This document shows, piece by piece, positions 60,995 to 64,000 of a stretch of DNA of 64,000 nucleotides. The translations under genes and the position numbers were made by a program. Below the pieces are notes generated by a model that was not told where the DNA came from, made no database searches, and saw nothing but the letters and a program-made list of their open reading frames with translations. The first letter of the stretch is position 1, and each line of letters starts with the position of its first letter. Origin of the DNA: UBA7803 sp963822255 (GTDB lineage Bacteria > Pseudomonadota > Gammaproteobacteria > Pseudomonadales > Azotimanducaceae); the NCBI GenBank assembly GCA_963822255.1, contig CAWGGV010000009.1, forward strand, positions 62,001 through 126,000, read 5' to 3'.

Positions 60995-61623
60995 GAACCA
61001 CAACCGCGTTAACGGCCGGCGCCGTGTGTCTGTTTCTGATCGCCGGCGCCCGCGCCGATGTGGCCGGCCTCCAGTCTGGCTGGGATCAGGCAATGTACCG
61101 CACCGCCGACGACCATCGCGCGAAGGTGCTCGAGGGCCTGGCGGACCAGGCTCGCAGCGAAGCTGCCGCCCATCCCGACGACGCGACGCTGCTGACGTGG
61201 GAAGGCATCATTCTGAGCTCCTACGCCGGAGAGAAGGGTGGTCTCGGCGCGCTCGCCCTGGTAAAGGAGGCGCGGGTGTCGCTCGAGCAGGCGATCGAAA
61301 ACGATCCCAGGGCCTTGAACGGCTCCGCTTACGTCACGCTCGGCAGCCTCTACTACAAGGTGCCGGGCTGGCCATTGGGTTTCGGCAACGACAAAAAGGC
61401 TCGCAGAAACCTCGAGGCGGGGCTTGCAATCGATCCCCACGGCATCGATGCCAACTACTTCATGGGCGAGTTCCTGTTCGAGCAGCGAGACTACGACGGC
61501 GCCCGCCGCTATCTGACCACCGCACTGGACGCACCGCCCCGCCCCGGTAGGGCGCTGGCGGACCAGGGCAGGCGGGCTGCGATCCGCGCGTTGCTCGCCG
61601 AGGTGGAGAAGAAATCCGGCTGA
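60991..61623 (+). CDS. Periplasmic TPR-repeat protein
   Basis: 210-residue protein with a cleavable signal peptide (MRTTTALTAGAVCLFLIAGARA) and three TPR-like units (LGALALVKEARVSLEQAIENDPRAL; KKARRNLEAGLAIDPHG; YDGARRYLTTALDAPP). Last gene of the T_hemolysin operon, translationally coupled to the SDR by a GTGA overlap. Its export sets it apart from the cytosolic enzymes and suggests a role in handling or delivering the product in the envelope. Confidence 0.8.
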   Translation: MRTTTALTAGAVCLFLIAGARADVAGLQSGWDQAMYRTADDHRAKVLEGLADQARSEAAAHPDDATLLTWEGIILSSYAGEKGGLGALALVKEARVSLEQAIENDPRALNGSAYVTLGSLYYKVPGWPLGFGNDKKARRNLEAGLAIDPHGIDANYFMGEFLFEQRDYDGARRYLTTALDAPPRPGRALADQGRRAAIRALLAEVEKKSG

Positions 61624-61657
61624 CACGCCGACCGCGCGTGCTGGCCGTTACGGGTCG

Positions 61658-63595
61658 CTAGCGCAGCAGGTCGAGCACGCCCCCGCGGGAGGCGAACAGA
61701 GCATCCAGCTCCGGATCGTGGCGGGCAGCCGCAAGCTCCCGCGCGCTCTCGCGGCGCTCGTTGCGCTGCCGATAGTTGGCGCCCGCTGCCAGCAGCAAAC
61801 GACTGACGTCCAGATGCCCGTGACGCACGGCGCAGATCAGCGGGGTGTCGCCCACCGCGTTTCTCGCATCGACCTTCGCTCCCGCAGCCAGTAGTGCCTG
61901 CACGCTGCCGGCGCGGCCCCGGTCCGCGGCGAGCAGCAGCGGCGTGGTACCGGTGGTGGAAACCACATCGGCTGCCGGAGACCGGGCCAGGAGCAGTTCG
62001 AGCACGTCGGACTGCGGCAGCTCGGCCGCCACGTGCAGCGGGGAGATGCCGTCCGCGGCAGCCTCGAGCCCGGCGTGGTGCGCCAGCAGCACCTCTACCG
62101 TCGCCAGCTGGCCGTGGCGGGCGGCACGCCACAGCGGCGTTCGGCCGGACCGGTCCCGTGCATCCACCACAGCACCAGCCGCCAGCAGCCGCTCGGCCAA
62201 AGCCGCGTCGCCCCGCTCTGCCGCCAGGTGCAGCGGCGTGTCGCCCCTCTTGTCAGCCACCTGCGGCGAGGCACCGCTCGCCAGCAGCACCTCCGCGGTC
62301 TCCACGTTGTCGCGCCCGACCGCGGCCATCAGCGGCGTTCGGCCGGAGGCATCCCGCCGTTCGAGCTCACCCGGATAGCGGAGCACGGACGTGAGCAGCG
62401 ATGAGGGGCCGGACCTCGCCAGCCGGTGCACCAGGCTGACGTCGTCCGCCGCGTCCAGATTCGGTCTGGCGCCGTGGCTCAGCAGCAACGCTGCCACGTC
62501 GGCGTGTCCGGCATCTATCGCGCGGAAGAGCGCGCTGTGATGGGACCGGTCCAGCACATTCGGGTCGGCACCGCCGTCGAGCAGCTTGCGGACCAGCGAC
62601 GTGCGCCCTGCCCAGGAAGCGATCGCCAGCTCCGACCAATCGGCCATGGCGGGGCTCCGACGCATGTCGTCCAGCTGTGTGAGCGTACCGCCACTGGCCT
62701 TCTCCGCCGATCCGAACAGCCCCTGCAGCTCCGGGTTGCCGCTGCGTTCGGCGAGCATGGCGGCGGACCAGCCTGCGGCGTTGACCGCGCCGGTCGCTGC
62801 TCCATGGCCGAGCAGCCAGCGCGCCAGAGCGACATGACCGCCCGCCACCGCCAGATGGAGCGGCGTGTCGCCGGCGGCGTCCGGCGCGGCAGGATCCGCG
62901 CCGGCGGCCACCAGCCGCCTCGCCAGCCCCACCGATCCGAGCGCCGCAGCCCCATGCAGCGGCCGACGGCCGCCGGCATCCCGGGCGTTCGGGTTGGCGT
63001 GACGCTGCAGCAGCGCATCGACCATGGGCGCGTCGGCGGCGGCCACGGCCATGCCGAGCGGCAGTCTGCCGTGAGCATCCAGCGCGTCGAAGTCCACCGG
63101 GCCGAGCATCGCCAGAGCGGCCGGATCGCCGGCCTCCACGATCTGGTAAAGGCTGCGCGCCGCGGTGCCGGCGGCTTCGCTGTCCGGGTCGAGTTTGCGA
63201 CGGGCCAACGGCTGCCCCGCTGCCGCCGCGCGCTGGTACCACTGACGGGCTCCCTCTGCATCAACGGCTGTGCCGCGCCCCTTCTCGAGCATCACGCCGG
63301 TGAGGTAGGCCGCGTCCACGTGGCCCAGCTCACCGGCACGACGAAAGCAATCGAAGGCGCGCCCGAGGTCCCGGGCCGCGCCGAGACCGCGCTCGTAGAG
63401 CCGGCCCAGCTCGAACAACGCGTCCGCATTCGAGTTTCGCGCCATCGGCTCGAGCAGGGCCACAGCGGTCGGGTAGTCGCGGCGCAGCAGCGCGGTGCGG
63501 ATCTCCGGGGTGACGTCGGCCAGCGCCGGCAACGCGACGAGCAGCACCAGCACACCCAGCACCGCGCCGAGGGCCTGCGGGCTAAGCCTGGCCAT
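61658..63595 (-). CDS. Exported ankyrin-repeat protein with N-terminal Sel1 repeats
   Basis: 645-residue protein: signal peptide (MARLSPQALGAVLGVLVLLVALPALA), two Sel1-like repeats (about residues 35-110; FELGRLYERGLG, YLTGVMLEKGRGTAV), then about twelve ankyrin repeats with GDTPLHLA, GRTPLMAA, GRTPLWRAA and similar consensus. Periplasmic or surface protein-protein interaction scaffold; no enzyme motif. ATG 63595 lies inside the end of the upstream reductase gene (14-bp overlap), so the two are coupled. Confidence 0.85.
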   Translation of the reverse strand: MARLSPQALGAVLGVLVLLVALPALADVTPEIRTALLRRDYPTAVALLEPMARNSNADALFELGRLYERGLGAARDLGRAFDCFRRAGELGHVDAAYLTGVMLEKGRGTAVDAEGARQWYQRAAAAGQPLARRKLDPDSEAAGTAARSLYQIVEAGDPAALAMLGPVDFDALDAHGRLPLGMAVAAADAPMVDALLQRHANPNARDAGGRRPLHGAAALGSVGLARRLVAAGADPAAPDAAGDTPLHLAVAGGHVALARWLLGHGAATGAVNAAGWSAAMLAERSGNPELQGLFGSAEKASGGTLTQLDDMRRSPAMADWSELAIASWAGRTSLVRKLLDGGADPNVLDRSHHSALFRAIDAGHADVAALLLSHGARPNLDAADDVSLVHRLARSGPSSLLTSVLRYPGELERRDASGRTPLMAAVGRDNVETAEVLLASGASPQVADKRGDTPLHLAAERGDAALAERLLAAGAVVDARDRSGRTPLWRAARHGQLATVEVLLAHHAGLEAAADGISPLHVAAELPQSDVLELLLARSPAADVVSTTGTTPLLLAADRGRAGSVQALLAAGAKVDARNAVGDTPLICAVRHGHLDVSRLLLAAGANYRQRNERRESARELAAARHDPELDALFASRGGVLDLLR

Positions 63596-64000
63596 ACTTG
63601 GTCTCCACCCGCACGCCCAGCTCACGCAGCAGCCCGGTCGGCAGGACGCCGCCCGCGCAGACGATTACGACGTCGTTCTTCAGCTGCAGAGTCTTCTCGC
63701 CATGACGCAAGGTCACCGCACCGTCCTCAAAGGCGACCACCTCCGTCTCCAACAGCAAGGTGAGCGCACGCTCCTGCGCCAGAGCCATGACCCGGTCACG
63801 GTTCCGGCGCTTGGCCCGGTCAAAGGCGACGCCCCGGTAGGACAGGCTCACCCGCGTGCCAGGTTGGGCCGCGAGCGCCTCCGCCGCTTCGAGCGCGCTG
63901 TCGCCGCCTCCCACCACCAGCACACGCTTGCCCGCGTGCTGCGCCGGATCGGTGAGCACGTAGACCACCTTCGGCAGCGCCTCGCCAGCAACCCCCAGGC
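63582..64000 (-). CDS. FAD/NAD(P)-dependent oxidoreductase, thioredoxin reductase-like, C-terminal part
   Basis: The reading frame stays open to the right edge, so the gene's 5' end lies beyond the window. The visible part has the NAD(P)H Rossmann motif VLVVGGGDSALEAAEAL, RAKRRNRDRV, and the FAD-binding ATG-like segment VVIVCAGGVLPTGLLRELGV. Such proteins are pyridine-nucleotide-disulfide reductases, often linked to ferredoxin or regulatory roles. Its stop overlaps the ankyrin gene start. Confidence 0.8.
   Translation of the reverse strand, partial: LGVAGEALPKVVYVLTDPAQHAGKRVLVVGGGDSALEAAEALAAQPGTRVSLSYRGVAFDRAKRRNRDRVMALAQERALTLLLETEVVAFEDGAVTLRHGEKTLQLKNDVVIVCAGGVLPTGLLRELGVRVETKYGQA

Overview
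The window is GC-rich (roughly two thirds G+C by eye) and comes from a Gram-negative bacterium: there are three TonB-dependent outer-membrane receptors, an outer-membrane autotransporter, lipoproteins with lipoboxes, a Tat substrate, periplasmic c-type cytochrome, DacB, ArfB and YgiQ. Pseudomonas-like REP palindromes and the gene content suggest a gammaproteobacterium with an aromatic/lipid-degrading lifestyle; I cannot place it further. No rRNA, tRNA, phage, transposase or CRISPR was seen.

Layout. 1-2.05 kb: two hydrolases. 2.05-2.63 kb: a composite non-coding repeat that recurs inverted at 44.25-45.1 kb. 2.7-10 kb: DacB, an SDR, a CDP-alcohol phosphatidyltransferase, a flippase-like membrane protein, a beta-lactamase-fold hydrolase, a lipoprotein and a Zn-alcohol dehydrogenase, several carrying frameshifts. 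10-17.6 kb: a lipoprotein, an APC permease, then a three-gene exported amine-oxidation module (Tat flavin amine oxidase, diheme cytochrome c, exported RidA) facing a TonB receptor. 17.9-23.8 kb: arfB, an aldo/keto reductase, ygiQ with a REP inserted in frame, a TesB-type thioesterase and a TIGR01777-type epimerase. 23.8-29.7 kb: a kinase - caspase-like protease - Calx-beta autotransporter operon. 30.4-33.2 kb: a DUF2868/DUF3482 GTPase pair. 33.2-42.4 kb: a catabolic region (epoxide-hydrolase-like protein, MFS, VOC, TonB receptor, TetR, LLM monooxygenase, HCCA-isomerase-like proteins, alpha/beta hydrolase) in which two copies of the same operator motif link the TonB receptor and the monooxygenase. 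42.6-46.5 kb: an FMN glutamate-synthase-like protein and a PuuA-like glutamine synthetase convergent across the second composite repeat. 46.5-52 kb: a TolB/TPR membrane protein, a VOC protein, an orphan ectoine-hydroxylase-like dioxygenase and a DUF748-like protein. 52-56 kb: an ECF sigma - FecR - TonB receptor system. 56-61.6 kb: methyltransferase and InaA-like kinase genes followed by a tightly overlapping operon (thermostable-hemolysin family, AMP ligase, heme-oxygenase-fold metal oxidase candidate, SDR, periplasmic TPR). 61.7-64 kb: an ankyrin/Sel1 protein and the C-terminal part of an FAD reductase.

The strongest candidates for something undescribed are the five-gene T_hemolysin/ligase/oxidase operon, the kinase-caspase-autotransporter operon, and a family of hairpins whose 14-bp stems differ at five positions with compensating changes while the roughly 50-nt core is conserved. 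Frameshifts are concentrated in the first 24 kb, and two genes there carry pairs of compensating single-base indels, which suggests sequence error or recent decay in that part.
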